DNA of 64,000 nt. Origin: Ruminococcus_C callidus. GTDB lineage: Bacteria; Bacillota; Clostridia; Oscillospirales; Ruminococcaceae. The DNA is taken from positions 930,001 to 994,000 of the forward strand of contig NZ_CP186925.1 of the NCBI RefSeq assembly GCF_049562855.1, written 5' to 3'. Every line of letters begins with the position of its first letter. Position 1 is the first letter of the stretch. The translations under genes were made by a program, and so were the position numbers. A model generated the notes under the pieces. It was not told the origin of the DNA. It ran no database searches and worked only from the letters and a program-made list of their open reading frames with translations. Below, piece after piece: positions 1 to 15,000 of the stretch.

Positions 1-2
1 AA

Positions 3-3000
3 ACCTATGTCAAAGCATATGTCAACAGCTTCCAGCTGGACTTCAAGGCGAAAAAGGCAGACCGAAATGACAGCAGTACTGTGCTGTGTGACGGGGAATA
101 CCTGTCGGCGGATCATACCAAGAACACCAGTGCATTCCTGTATGACGGCGTTTATGTCGACCGGACACCGGACGATTTCACCGGTGACGAGTGGAACGCC
201 AATTCCACGCCGACCTTTGGAAAGGCTCCCAACAGCTATCCGGAGCAGATAACCACCAACCAGCTTTCGGCAGTCTTTACCTCCATTGACCCCAATGCCA
301 ATACCTATATTTATAAGAATACGGACGGTTCTGCAAAGGGCAGCAAGAAAGAGGCAGACTATACAGTCAAGAATCTGACGGGTATGCTGAACGCAGAAGT
401 CACCCGCACAAAGATGTACGATCAGGATTCCAAGACCGGAAACATCGATGAGGTGGACTATCTGCACCTGATGCCGTATGATTATGTAGAGTATACCATT
501 CGGGTGAACACGCCGGACGATGCACTGATTCCGCTGGAACATACCACAGTGGACTTCTCTGTTCCAAAGGGACAGCGAATCGTTCGCTGGGACGTTGTAG
601 ATGCAGACGGAAAAGTGCTGACAACGGAAAATGCCGCGGAGAATATTCCGGCTGCGGATATTCACGCTGCTCTGTCAGACGGCGGCACGACGATCGAAGC
701 GGCACAGGGTGTCAAGTATGCCCTGCTTGCAGCAGCAGAAGCAGAGCCGGCAGAAACTGCATACCGGCGGCTGGTGGCAGAACTGGGCAAGGGTGCAAAA
801 TCCGATGACCAGATCAAGCCGGGTGAAACGGTTTACCTGCGTGTGACCACACAGCTGACGGAAAACGACGGCAGCTATGATGCTGTCACTGTCGGCACAC
901 CGGATCTCAAAATTCATGCTGCCCCCAAGCACGGCTATCCGCAGTATGCAATCTATGATACCACCAGTTCAACACATCTGCCGAATGCAGACAGAAGATA
1001 CTACTGGAACAAGACAACGACCGACCGTGCAGGCGTGTCTTATTACTACCGGTATACCAAGGCAGATGCAGACAAGCAGACACAGTATTATGCACACGTG
1101 CAGAACGAACTGACCTATCAGTCTGCTGCACCGGTAACGCTTTCCTATCAGGTAAACGACATCAAGCAGAATTACGACGGAAAGGGTGCCGTGCTGACAG
1201 TCAGCGACCTGTACAATGAAACCGGTCACCATTGCGATACCTACACGGTAGACGTTTCTTTCCTGGAAAAGCGTTCCAAGGATAGCGGCGATGTGTTCTA
1301 CCGCGGCTTTGAACTGACGGAGCCCTACACAGTTCCGGAGGAAACAGACAGGTTCGGCAGAGTGGAAGTGCTCTATGCCGTTGCAGAGCCGATTACAGAT
1401 CCGCGGTTTGCAGAAGACGAAAACATTGCATTCCGGACGAACGAAAACGGTGTAGAGGTGACATGGAAGTCTTACGACTACGATGCTTCCCGCACCACCG
1501 ATCAAGTCGCAACTGCGAAAATGACAGCCGCCGACCTGCCGAATGTTGTGGGCGTTCGCTGGGTGTATTACGATCTCAAGGGCTTTGATACGACCACTGC
1601 GTACAGTGGTACTTCCAAGGCAAAAGCGGCTCTGCAAAATGTAACGCTGACCGGTGTCGGCAGATACCAGGATGTCACAGACGGCACAGGCGTGAGAGCA
1701 GATACCTATACCCAGTATTTCACAGCCACCAACACCTATGAGCACATTCACAGTGAAAACGAAAATGCAGTGACGGTGACTGAAAGTGGCAGCAGTGTGG
1801 CATCTGCCAAAACACCGACAGAGCACACGGCATACCTGACAGACACCAAAGTCCTGAATCCTAAGGTTTATCGGGAAAACCCCATTGCATCGTTCCACAC
1901 CCAGACATTTTCTTCCGAGAGCGATGCTGCGGCAGCGTATGAGGAAAAGAAAGCACAGAAAACAAGCTATCGTCCGGGCGATACTGTTTGGCAGAAGGTA
2001 ACACTGAAAAACAACCTGGCCGCACTGAGCAGCGGAAAACAGGCAGGTGAGGAGGGCAGGCTCATCAATCCGGTGATCTATGATAAGGTACCGGAATATT
2101 TTACCAAGACTTTGTACGATTCGTATGGGGTCGGCGACAGCATACCCAATTTGCGTTTGCTGAATGCGGACGGCAGCGAGAAAGATCTGAGCAATATAGA
2201 ATTGTATCTGGCAGCCAAAACCGCACAAAATGGGTATGACTATGGCGGAAAGATGACCTATACAGACGGGTTCAATTCTGAAAATGCAACACAAAAGGCA
2301 TTTGCAGATTTGAAGCCGGACGAAAACTCCACATATCAGATTTCCTTTACGGTATACGAACTGCGGCTGCGTTACAAAGATGCTCCCAATGCGGACTTCG
2401 TTTTGCAGCCGGGAGAACAGATCGAGTTCTGCTACTCAGCAACCATTCGGGAAGAAGAACTGCCTATGGTGTACACTGCGTCCACCTATGCAGACGATAC
2501 CGCCGCATCTGTTGCAGGCGGTGACGGACTGCACCCGGCATATTTCCCCCGCATTGGTGAGTATTATCAGAACAGTATTTATCATAATTATTATAGTTCC
2601 TCTACGAACGGCAAACTTTATCCGATGTTGACCGGCGGATTCACTGATACCGGAAACGTCTGGAATAATTTCAAGCAGGTGCAGAACAGCAGTATCCAGA
2701 TGGATATGGACTATCTGATGCACGATATTGGCTTCAGTGCGGATAAGAATACACAGGTGGATATGTGGGAATTTCTGGATCAGACCATTACCCACATTCC
2801 GGGTTCTTCCACTACAAGCGGCAGCATCAGCGGACAGAACAACACGCTGTTGGACGAGGATTCACAGACTGCAAAGAATATGCAGACGGTGAAATATACT
2901 GCCAATTCCATGATCGAAACGGCTGACCAGCTCCAGCAGCTGCCTCAGACCGTGAAGTACATGGCAGGCGGTGCAAACCGAGATTGGTTCCAGCTGGCAA

Positions 3001-6000
3001 TGGGCAAGCGGAACAAGAATCATGCAGACTGGGCAGATTTGGATTCGGCAAAGGATACACCTGTTGTGTGGAGCGAAACCCGTCTCCACCTGCAAAAGGC
3101 ATGGCTTGCCACCAGTTCGGAATTTGTAACCAGCAATATCCAATATGAAAAGACGAACGGCGACCACACGGAAAATGTGCTTTGCGACCCGAATTCCCCG
3201 TATTTCGGAACATACTCCAACGGAAATGGATTAAACTCCTATTATAATAGTGTACATGAGGTAACAGACCGGTCTGGTGCGGCTGCGCTGGAATATGATG
3301 AAGATGTCAAGGTACAGCTCCAGGCGTACAACTACGGCGACTGGGATCTGGACGGCGTGACATTCCTGTATACCTATGCCTATGGCATGAAACCGGTGAT
3401 GAATGCAGACGGGACGCTGGATACATCTGAGATACTGGCGTATACCAACACCGGCGACTCGAAAGCAGATACATTCTCCCAGATCGACGGGACATATGTT
3501 ACCGCAGAGATCATTCAGAAACCGGGAGACAAAAATCCGCAGTATCTTGCACCAAAGGCAATGCGGGATGCGGCACAGAACACAAGCATCACAGACGGTG
3601 CAGACGGATACTATACCGCAAAGGAATACACCCCGTATGTGGTGAAGATCACTGTAAAACAGTCACTGAAAAAATGGTACGGCAGGGGCAGCGACTTCGG
3701 CTATATCACACGGGTGACACTTCCGGCAAGAGTATACACCGATACGGCAAGCGGCACATGGTACGATCGTGTTCTCACCCAGCCCTATGTGGCAGAGGGT
3801 AGCCAGAATCATCTGTATTACCAGATCTATGACATCGACCACTGGGACGGTTCCACCAAGGTGCTGACAAAGCACAACCAGCTGTACGGCATGGACTACC
3901 TCTGGAGTCCGCTGTATTGGTATTGGTATGACAGCGACGGACAGCTTGGAAGTCTGAAATACCTGGCATCCTCTCCGAATATGCCGTCTGTCAACGGCTA
4001 CAATATCCAGAACAAGGAAGTCGTAGCAGACGGCAGCGGCTATCGCTTTACCAACAATGACAGCATTGACCGTTACAGCAGCGGTAAGACCATGTTCTAC
4101 GCGGAAACCGGCACCAGAGCCGTGCTGCGGAAACCTCTGGTACGCAGCTGGACAACCATCAGCGAAACCATCGGTAAGGATGAAACCGAGATGTATGGCA
4201 AGACGGTAGAGCAGTACTACACCGAGACACAGGGCGAGGTCAACTGGATCAATGTCCATGTGGAGAATAATTATTACTGGGATCAGTACGGCTACAGCGG
4301 CAGTGCCGGTACTGAAGGGTACAACAACGAAAAATCGCTGCACAGCTATGGTACAGACGGCGGTCAGAAGGGTTCGCTCTCGCTGCCGGTCATCACCAAC
4401 ATTCTGCCCTATGGCATCGTTCCGGTTGCGGCGGATGGCTCTCGCTATACCACGGACAACGACAAAAACAACAAGCCTCTGAACTGGGAGCTGTACGACA
4501 AGGATGCTACCACTAAGCTGACAGATCAAATGGCACTCTATGATACTGAGGTCTACTATGATGATTCTACCAAGCGTTATGTGGTGCAGATCTTTGCCAA
4601 GGAGGAAAATGATACCGAAAAGGCAATGACTGCAGCGGAACTGGCAGAAAAGCGGGAAAAGGACGCTGCGATTCGGAATGGCAGTCTGTACAATTTCTGC
4701 ATCAAGACCTTTACTTATGCAGAGCCGGACGATGTGATCAACGGCGTGGAAGACGAAGACCTGCTGGAAAATTACCTGAACAACTATTCCTATGTTTCCA
4801 GCAGAGTGAACGCTTACCGGTTTATCACGGACAATGACATTTCCGGAAATCCGTACAAGGTTTGCTCGGCGGCAGTGATTACACCAATTATCAATTACTA
4901 TTCCACCTATGCGTTCCGAAAAAAAGACGAACGAAAAGATGCAGTTGCTGCAACTGCAAAGGTGACTCGTCATTATTATGGCGGTGTTAACTATTACAAA
5001 TCCGAAGATACCCTGCCCATGTATCCGGACACAGATAACGACGGACTTTCGACCACCAATCCGGATCCTTACGTTCTGCTGACCCATAAGTACGAAAACG
5101 GTACCTATATGCTGGGCAGCATGAGCCGGTACGCCGAGAGCGATTCCATGGAAATGGATGAGTACCGAAAGAACAAGCCGCTGTCGGAGGAAATTCGTTC
5201 CGCACTGAACCGCGATGTGACACTGCGTGACAACAGCAGTGATATGCTTTTCCAGGATATTACTTCTGCCAATGTGATGCAGGATTCCGGCGTTGTGAAT
5301 ACGCTGAAGATTCGCACGCAGACTCCGTCTTTAAAGGCGGAGAACATGGTAGCTGCTGAAAAGACCGAAGAAGGCGAAAAGGGCTTTGCCGGAAACAAGG
5401 AAGATCTGGACGAAGTGAAAACTCGTCAGCAGTATCAGAACAACGGGAAAAACTTTGACTACAGTGATATTCTCTGGTACAGTGCCAAGGTTTCCAGCCA
5501 GTCGGAGGCAGACTATCGTTACCGCGGAAGCATCTTCCACGCTAAAATGGTTGTCACATTCCAGCTGCCGGAAAATGTACGGTACTGGGACGAGGACAAT
5601 CTGCTGGACGACTACTATCTGGAATACACCGATAAGTCGGGGAAAAAGCAGACATTTACCATGGCAGAGGCAAAGGCTGCCGGCTGGGGCATTGAGCTGA
5701 CACAGCGGTACTTTGCCGGAGCAGTTGCACCGGCAGAAAACACGGCGGACGGACTGACACGGGCAGATTCTGCCACAAAGCGTGGCGGTGAAACGCTGGT
5801 ATTCGAGATCACCACGCCGAAAGATGACGGCTTCGACTGCACAAATGACAACACCTATGTGGCAGGCTGTCATCCGGCGGGCTATTTCAATGGCACGCTG
5901 AACTTTAAGATCAAGACACGAATCGACAACCTGGAACTGCCGGCGGATACGGACAGCAGCTGGGAGGATTATTATGCCAAGGTCTATGCAACGTTCGAAC

Positions 6001-9000
6001 AGACAGACGGCAAGTTCGCCATTACAAAGGACGGTCTGTTTGCAGAACGTGATGCAGACGGCAAGTACTACATCCGCGGCGGCTGCCTGATGCCGAAGCA
6101 GGACGAGAACGGCTATGTCTACAACGACTACGGCAATATCGTCTATGAAAAGAAACTGCGGCAGGAAGTGCCGGCAAGTGACATTGTATATGATACCTAT
6201 GATTTCAACTTCACCGGACAGACTATGGAGGGCATGCAGCTGCAAAATGCGGTGCGGGTGAAGGATACCAACCGTCCAAAGAACAATGCCATTCCGGAGA
6301 TCGAACCTTTTGACGGCGTTGTGCCGGGTGAGATCTATCTGACCGCTTCTTCTGCGAAAGTTGCTGTTACTGCACCGAAAACCACGGTGCGTGCAGATCT
6401 GAACTATGAGCGTGTGCGTGTCAACGACCCGAACTCCTCTATTGTCATTGCGGAAGACCCGCATATTAAGCAGATTTATAAAACTGTCAGCTATGTCGAT
6501 CAGGTGTCTAACGATACCGCATCGGTAAACGAATTCGTGGTCAACTACAATCTGGCAAACTACGCAACGCTGCGTGGTACCACAAAGGTGGCACCGGTCA
6601 ACAAACCGGGCGTGCTGCCTCACGTTTCAGAGCTGGTTTATCCGAATGTAACGGAAATTTCTACCGGTAACTGGGCAATTCCGTCAGCAGGTGCACTGGA
6701 AACCGAGTATGCCGCAGACCAGCAGCTGGTTCATGACATTCTGGAAAAGCACCTGAAAGTGTATCCGTATGTGCTGATCAGCACGGACCCTGCCAATGAA
6801 GAAGCATTCCTTGCACCGGAAACGAAGCAGGACGACGGCATTTATTCAAATGCCTATGCCAACAGCAGCAAGGGAACCAGCTGGTGGGTACGCATCGGCG
6901 AAGAACAGGGCTATGCTCTGGATGCAAACAAAACCATTGCACTGGAAGAGAGCAATCTCCATTTTGACAGCACCAACCAGAAGCTCCAGCAGCAGCTGTC
7001 ACAGCTTAATCTGAAAAAATCCATTCGTCAGGTGCGTTGGGTGATTCGGACAGAGGGCTTTACGGAAACGATTTCCGGAACTCAGGTCCGGCTGACCAAC
7101 GCAGAGGCACCCCGATATTTTCCGGTGCCGAAGGGATTGTATGTGAATGCAGATGCAGACGACACCACAGAGGGCAGACAGGACCGCAACGATGTGGACA
7201 AGTATCACTATGGTCTGGAACCCCTGAGCGAAAGCATCAAGAAAAACAGTCCCCATGTGGCATTTACCACTGCACCGAATGACCCGTCTATCTCCAATTC
7301 TGTACACAACAACCATTTCGCCAGCGTGATCCTGCGTAGCGATGACTTCAAGTATGCGGTTTCCGGTGATGCGTCCAGAGTGGGCTTCTATCTGGATCCG
7401 CAGCTGCCGTGGCTGGGTATCGATATTGATGCCAAGTATTTCAGCGGTGCTGCAAACAAGGAATACAAATGGGATTCCAATACCAGCGGTATTTCCAGCG
7501 GTACCGGCAAGATGCTGAAATATACAGTGACTTATAAGAATCTTAGTCAGGAACTGCTGAACACAAGTACGTATAACCGGAAAAATGCAGAGGCAGACAA
7601 GCTGTCTGATCCTACGGTTTCTCTGGCACTGCCGTATCTGGAATCGCTCTCTGCGGACGCATTCCAGTATGTGCAGTATCAGGACGACTCCAACGGCAGT
7701 ATTGACGGTTATTTCGTCGGCGATCACTACACCAGCACTGCGGAAAAGAACAGCGACAATCAAGTGGTAACGCCTGCGAAGAATCTGGACGATGTGACAC
7801 CGCAGTGGACATGGCATATTGAAAACGAAAAGGGCGAATTTGTTTCCCTGAAAGACAACGGTGATGTTTCACTGGAAGACGTAGACGTGGAAGAACTCCC
7901 GTATGCAGACGTGACAAACACCGAAGTCGCTATGGACACGCAGAAGAACCCCAACCCCTACTTTGTGACAAAACCGATCTCCACCAATGTACTGAACCGG
8001 AAGATCGTCAACTTCAAGTTCTCCGGAACTCTGGAGCCGGGACAGCGTATTGTGGTAGAACTCATGGTGCCGCTGGACATCAGCAACAGTAACATCGTTT
8101 CTGCGGAACTGATGCAGGCAAAGGCATATGGTTTTAAAAACGGTTCTTTCCGGCCGTATATTCCGGATAAGCAGGGAAAAGTCAAGATCGTTGCCTATGA
8201 AGTAGACAGCCATGATGTCAACGACAACAAAAGCAGCGGCGATATGACACTGACGATCACATCACAGGCAATCACCCTGCTTTCGATCGATAATGTCACA
8301 CAAATGAAAACAGCCACTTCCGATCTGGATTCCGTAAAGGCGGCAATTCCGGTTCGGGTACAGGAGGGCGGCAATTACTCTTACTCCATTTCTATGCAGA
8401 ACAGTTCAGATTCGGATACCGAGTATAAGACGCTGCTGTTTTATGATGTGCTGCCGTATGTGGATGACACCAAGGCAACAGATTCGGAAGCTAAACGTAA
8501 CTCGAAATGGAACGGTTATCTGATTCCGGATTCCGTGCGGCTGAAGCAGGTATCCACCAGCGGTACAGTAAATCTGAATCCGTCTATGTACACCGTCTGG
8601 GTCGGACCGATCATCAAGAAGAACGGCAGCTATGTGCTGCAGGATGTCAGCATCCTCCCGAAGCCGGCAGATGATCTGATGGATACCGAGAAAAACAATT
8701 TCTACCGGAATCTGTATCAAGATGTAAACGGAAAGAATTCGTATTTTGTCAAGCTGTCTGAACTGATCGGCGATCACAAAGCCGGCAGGATCTCTGATGC
8801 CGAATACGATCGGCTGGTACGGGGGATCCGTGCGATCTGGGCACAGATGAATAATGCCGACACCAGACTGGACAAAAAGAACCGTATGGAACTCTACTAT
8901 GAGATGCATGCACCGCTGAATCTGCCGAAGTATGTTGGTACACCTACAACTGAGGACGAGAATGAAAGTGCAGCATCTGCGGAGAGTATTCGCAAGCAGG

Positions 9001-12000
9001 TAGAGGGTGTGACACAATGGAACACCTTTGCTTCCGGCTATGATTCTGCAAGTGCGATCGGCAAGAACTATCAGCTCTTTGAAAACACACAGGCCGGTGC
9101 CTATATTTCTGCCCCCAGCGGAAAGGGCTATATCGGCAGCTATGTCTGGAGCGACCTCAACTATGACGCTCAGTGTAACGAAGCAGAATATGAGATGTCT
9201 GCCAACGGACGGCTGCTGCCTACCGGCAAATGGACGACCGATATTGACTTTGACGGAAAGCCGGACGATCCGGGTATCAATGGCGTAAAGGTGGAACTGC
9301 TGACGAAGAAGGGCTATTCCGTCAACGTCAACGGTGAGGCAGTGATTGCCGATCCGGATCCTGACAGTAACCCGAATCCGGAAAAGACACGTTATGTTGT
9401 CATTGACGAGGAAACTGGTCAGCCGAAAACCATTGTAGAAAACAACACCAATTCCTATCAGTATACGTTTGACGGACCGGTGACTTATACCACCGAAAGC
9501 GATTATTACGGAAATCAGGGCTACTTCATGCTGTCGAATCTGACACCGGGAGATTACCGGCTGCGGTATACACTGCCGCAGGGATACGATCAGTACTCGG
9601 TTACAACACGGGAACTGGGACAGACTGGCACAGCACTGAAAGTATACCGTGACGGAAATGTCGTTTATACCGGCATTCGCACAGAAGATGACCAAACGGC
9701 AGTTGCCAACGAAATTGCCAACAAAGAGGCTTCGTTCGGAAAGCTGATCGTACAGACGGCACCGATTCATGTAGATGCGGTGGAAGAAGATCTGACAAAG
9801 CATCAGGCTTATGACACCGCCATGACTTCCTATATGCTGGGTGTTTCCAGAGGATACACTTACGGCGGCTGGGCATGGGTCGATGAAACAGACAACAACG
9901 GCACCATCGAAAGCGACGGCATCATGCAGGAAGCCGAACAGAAGCTGAAAGATGTGACGGTGGAAATGCACGAAGTCGATGCAGACGGCAATATCTCTCC
10001 GGAAATCGCCGTTGACGGCGACGGCAATCCGGCAGTATTCTACACGGGAACAGACGGCTACTATCAGTTCCGTCTGTATCCGAACAAGAACTATGTGGCA
10101 GTGGCAAAATATGAGGGCAGTTCTGTTATCCCGTATAAGCCTTCGCCGTTTGTTCTGCACAACGATCCGCTGGAAACATCAGATGATAACGATCTGACCA
10201 AGGCGGTGAACAATTTCCGCACACGGCCGTTCCAGACCGGTGTGCCTTACGACAAAAACCAGAAGCCGCTGTATGAAAATGACGGTCAGACCTTCCAGAT
10301 CAACAGAAGCATTTCTCTGGGATTTGTGGACGGCTCCCGTGGATTTATCGGACAGTGGATCTGGGACGACGAAAACTATAACGGCATTCGGGATACCTTT
10401 GAAAAGGGTATCGAGGGTGTGACCGTGACCTTGCAGCCGTTCTACTATGACGGCGATACCGGAAAATGGGTAGCCATTACCGGTGGGGAACGCGACATAA
10501 AAACTTCGGAATCCGGTTCTTATGTATTCCAGAATGTTTCCAGTTACTACGAAAAGGACGGCAGGGAATATCTTGCTGGCTATCGGCTGTACGTTGATCC
10601 GGCAAAGAATCCCCAGCTGTACCAGAAGTATGCGATCACCAAGTATAAGCAGTATCCGAACAGCCGTTCTACGGAAAACAGTGACCTGCAATATACCGGT
10701 GATATGCAGTACTCTCTCATTGGCGATGACTGGTTCGAGTATGGCGAAAACGGCAATATCACAGCAACGTATCACAACTATGATAAAGAAGACGACATCA
10801 TTATCATTGCCGGAGAAACGAAAAACCAGAACAGCAACGTCATCGACTATAAGAACACCCATTATGATACCGGCGAAGCACAGCGTCTGCTGGACTACAG
10901 CGGCGGCTTTACGGAGATTCAGACTTCTGAAGTAACCGGTTATCTGTGGGAGGACAACGGTAGGAATGCAGCCGGAGAATATCAGGAGGCATTCGACTAT
11001 GACGGTATCCGCAATACCGTGACCGATGCGGACGGCGCGACACAATTCTATGAAAAGGGAATTGCCGGAGCGACTGTTCAGCTGGAACAGTATGTTCTGC
11101 AAAATGGTACCTATGTACCGGTAACAAGCGGAAACCGTACTGTGAAAACTGATGAAGACGGCAAGTACACATTCTCCGGTGTTTCCACATATGCGGAAAT
11201 CAATGGGGAAAAGGTGCTGGCACATTATCGTCTGAAGCTGCTGTCGTTGCCCAGCGGCATGGAAAACTATGCTGTTACCCGCTATCGGCAGAACGGCGAT
11301 GCGGAAACCCAAGTGATCGACAGCCACCTGATCTCGCAGAACGGACAGCACGGAGCAGGCAATGCAGATTATGACATTGCGTCTTATCTGACCTCTCCGG
11401 CTGACGGTGATTATTTCATCACTGCAAAGAAGTCCCAGCCGGAAACAGAAGCTGGCATTGACGGAAACACCTATTTTGAACCGTACATTCTCTATGATGA
11501 TGCAGCAGTGCACGGCGGAAATCATGATTATGCTTACGATTACATCAAGGCAAAGGATTATAACGGTTATGACGGCGGTCTGAAAGCATTTGAAACCGCC
11601 TCTGTCAGCGGCGTGGTCTGGGAGGATACCAACTATAATGGTATTCAGGACGACGGCGAAGCAGCATATCATAACAGCAAGAATCCGGCAGTTGTAAACT
11701 TGCAGCAGTATTTCTATCGCGGCGGCGAATGGGTGCTGGAAAATGCAGCATTCCGGACACACGAAACCAAAACAGACGGAACCTACACGTTCAGCAATCT
11801 TCCCACCTATGTGGAAAAGGACGGCGTAAGGTATCTGGCAGGCTATCAGGTACTCCTGAAAACAATGCCGAAAGATTATGCGGCAACGAAGTACTGGAAC
11901 GATGCAGATCCGTCAAAGGTTTACAGCAAACTGTATGTGACCGATGCCGATGGTGCCGAGGACAGCCAGCGGACAGGTGACCTGCCGGTTACTGTGCTGC

Positions 12001-15000
12001 AAGGCAATCACGAAATGCTGATTCCGGCACGGGAGGCAAAGGCAGGCACACAGTCCAACGATGCAGAACCGTATACGGATTACAACTGGGCATATGTCTG
12101 CGGCACGAACATCAAAAATATCGACACGCCGAATACTGCACAGCAGAAGTACTATGATCTGGTAACAGCAAGAGATTATGAAAATCTGAATGCCGGTCTG
12201 AAAAAACGCAACATTGCGGCAGTAAAGGGCAGGATCTGGGAAGATACGGATTACAACGGCATTCTGGACAGCGGTGAAAAGGGCAAGAACGGCGTTTCTG
12301 TCACTCTGGAACAGTATCGCTATGATGCTGCCGTAAAGCAGTTTGTTCACATGAACAATGACATGACTGTGAAAACTGATGCCAAAGGCGTATATCAGTT
12401 TGCCAAGGTGCCGACCCACTTTGTGGTTGACGGCACAGATCAGCTGGCATATTACCGCATTCGTGCGGCTGTGCCGGCGGGATATGCGGTGACACGGTAT
12501 CGTCAGGCAACAGATGACACGAAAACAGACAGCGACTGGATCGCAGAAACGAATTATCTGACTGCACCGGACAATGGAGATTACTTCCTGACAGCACAGC
12601 CGGCACAAGGTAACGCTCCCTATAATCTGACTGATGCTGTCACAAACAAGGAATACGATTCCATATTGAATGCAGACGTGACTGACATTTATAACGGCGG
12701 TCTGAAAGCGTTCGAAACCGGAAAGATTCAGGGCGTGGTTTGGTTCGACAAGAATTACAGCGGCTTGCAGGAAACCGGTGAAACGGCAATGGCGACACAG
12801 CAGACGGTCTATCTGGATCAGTATTATCTGGACGATGCCGGAAGCTGGAAGCTGCATCAGACACTCTCCGCAAAGACTGCGGCAAACACAGGAGTATATC
12901 AGTTCTCCAAGCAGCCGACCTTTGTGACGGTTGACGGAAAGATGTATCTGGCAGGCTATCGCCTGCGGCTGAACGCGGTGCCGGACGGTTATGCTGTGAC
13001 AAAGTATCAGGTGCTGGATCCCACAGGAAGCTGCATCAACAGTGACCTGCTGACAGCATCTCAGGAAACGAATGCAGATCAGACCGTGGACTTCAACCAG
13101 CCGGACGAGTATATCTTGCTGGCAAAGAAGGCTGTTCACGGTGCACCCGGAAGCAAGGAGTCAGGATTCCACGAATACTACGTGCGGAAGTACGACAATG
13201 TCGATTATGATATTGTTACCGCAAGAGATTCTGACGGCGTATACAACGGCGGACTGAAATCCATACAGACTGCGGCAATGGACGGACGAATCTGGAACGA
13301 CCTCAATTATGACGGTACAATGGATTTGAGCGAAAGCGGCTGCGGCGATCTCCATTTGACACTGTATCAGTATTATCTGGACGGAACGATCTGGAAAAAG
13401 ACTGCGGCGACTATGACCGCAGTGACCAACAGCAACGGTCTGTATCATTTTGAAGGTATTCCCACTTATGCGGAAGTCGGCGGCAAGCGGTATCTGGCTG
13501 GGTATCAGCTGCACTTAGATGCACTGCCGGACGGCAATGCAGTTACTGTACTTGCCAACGACAACAAGCTGCACTGGAAGAATGGCGAACTCACTCTCAT
13601 GGGCGAGCAGGAATATCTGATCGTTGCAGCAGAGGCACAGCCGTTTACCGGAGAACATACCGGAAACACACCGCAGTACAACACGTATTACGACCGCACT
13701 TACAGTGCAGTTCCGAATACGGATACGATCTACGACATCACAGAAAGCCGTGACAGCAAGAACGAGTACCATGGCGGCGTTCGGGCGTTCCAGACAACGT
13801 CTGTCAGCGGACGAATCTGGAATGATGCCGATTATGACGGCGGCATGGCGGCGGAAGAAGCTGGCATGGAAGGCTTGTCGATGACGCTGGAGCAGTATTA
13901 CTGGGACGGCACCACATGGCTGCCGACAGCACAGCAAAATTACACTGCAACTGTAAACACCGACAGCAACGGGGACTATCATTTCGAAAATGTTCCCACA
14001 TTTGTGGAGATCGGCGGCGAGCGGTATCTGGCTGGCTATCGGCTGAAGCTGGACGCACTGCCGAAGGACGCTGACGGTAAGATCACCTACGGCATTACCA
14101 AGGCAGGCGGCGACAGCAAATTCCAAAGACTTGAAAATCCGTATCAGAGCGAGAACCTCTATCTGACAGCACCGGATCAGTATCTGATTCTGGCTGCTGA
14201 GGCAAAGACAGAAACCGATTCGACATACCGAAAGCACTACAACGGCAGTGACTATGACATTGCAGATGCCGCAGCCCAGACAGACTGGAACGGCGGCTTG
14301 AAGCAGGTCGAAAAGGCACAGATCGTTGGACGTGTCTGGGACGATGCAAATTACAACGGCTTGCAGGATACCGGCGAGGGAAACATTTCCGGCGTAGAAA
14401 TTACGTTGGAGCAGTACTACCGCGATGCCAACGGCAACTATCAGCCTACCGGCATATTCCAGAAGGATTCTGATGCCAACGGCGAGTACCGGTTTGACAA
14501 TGTGGATACGTTCTGTAATGCAAATGGCGAAACCTACCTCTGCTATTATCAGCTGAAAATGACAGGTGAAGTGCCGGACAATTACACCATTACCTGGTAC
14601 CGGCAGGGCGATGATCCCGCAAGGGACAGCGATCTGGATGCGGAGAGCCGTTATCTGACGAAAGACACCTATTTTGTTTGTGCAGCTGCGGATACAGACA
14701 GCACGGATTATGCAGTGGACGGCAGAGATATTCTCCGAAAGGAAGATGTTTCCGGTTATGATGCCGGCTTTACACAGTTGGCAGTAGGGGACATCTCCGG
14801 ACGGATCTGGATCGACCACAACTATGACGGCATGCAGGACGAAGCAGATGATGCGGCGAATACCGCAGAGGACAAGACGGCAATTGAAAATGTTACCGTC
14901 AAGGCAATACAGTATTATTATGACGGCAGCCAGTGGCAGCCGAACGACACGGCGTATACAGCCAGCACAAGCACAGATGCAGACGGCAAATACACACTGG

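Noticed and set aside
8406..10160. Long minus-strand open frame (584 codons) opposite the giant gene, and similar ones at 969-2294, 3663-5087, 13515-15539 and 10179-11762
   Set aside because: They are shadows of the plus-strand coding frame; they show Ile/Cys/Arg-rich sequence with no domain, and no ribosome site or promoter supports them.
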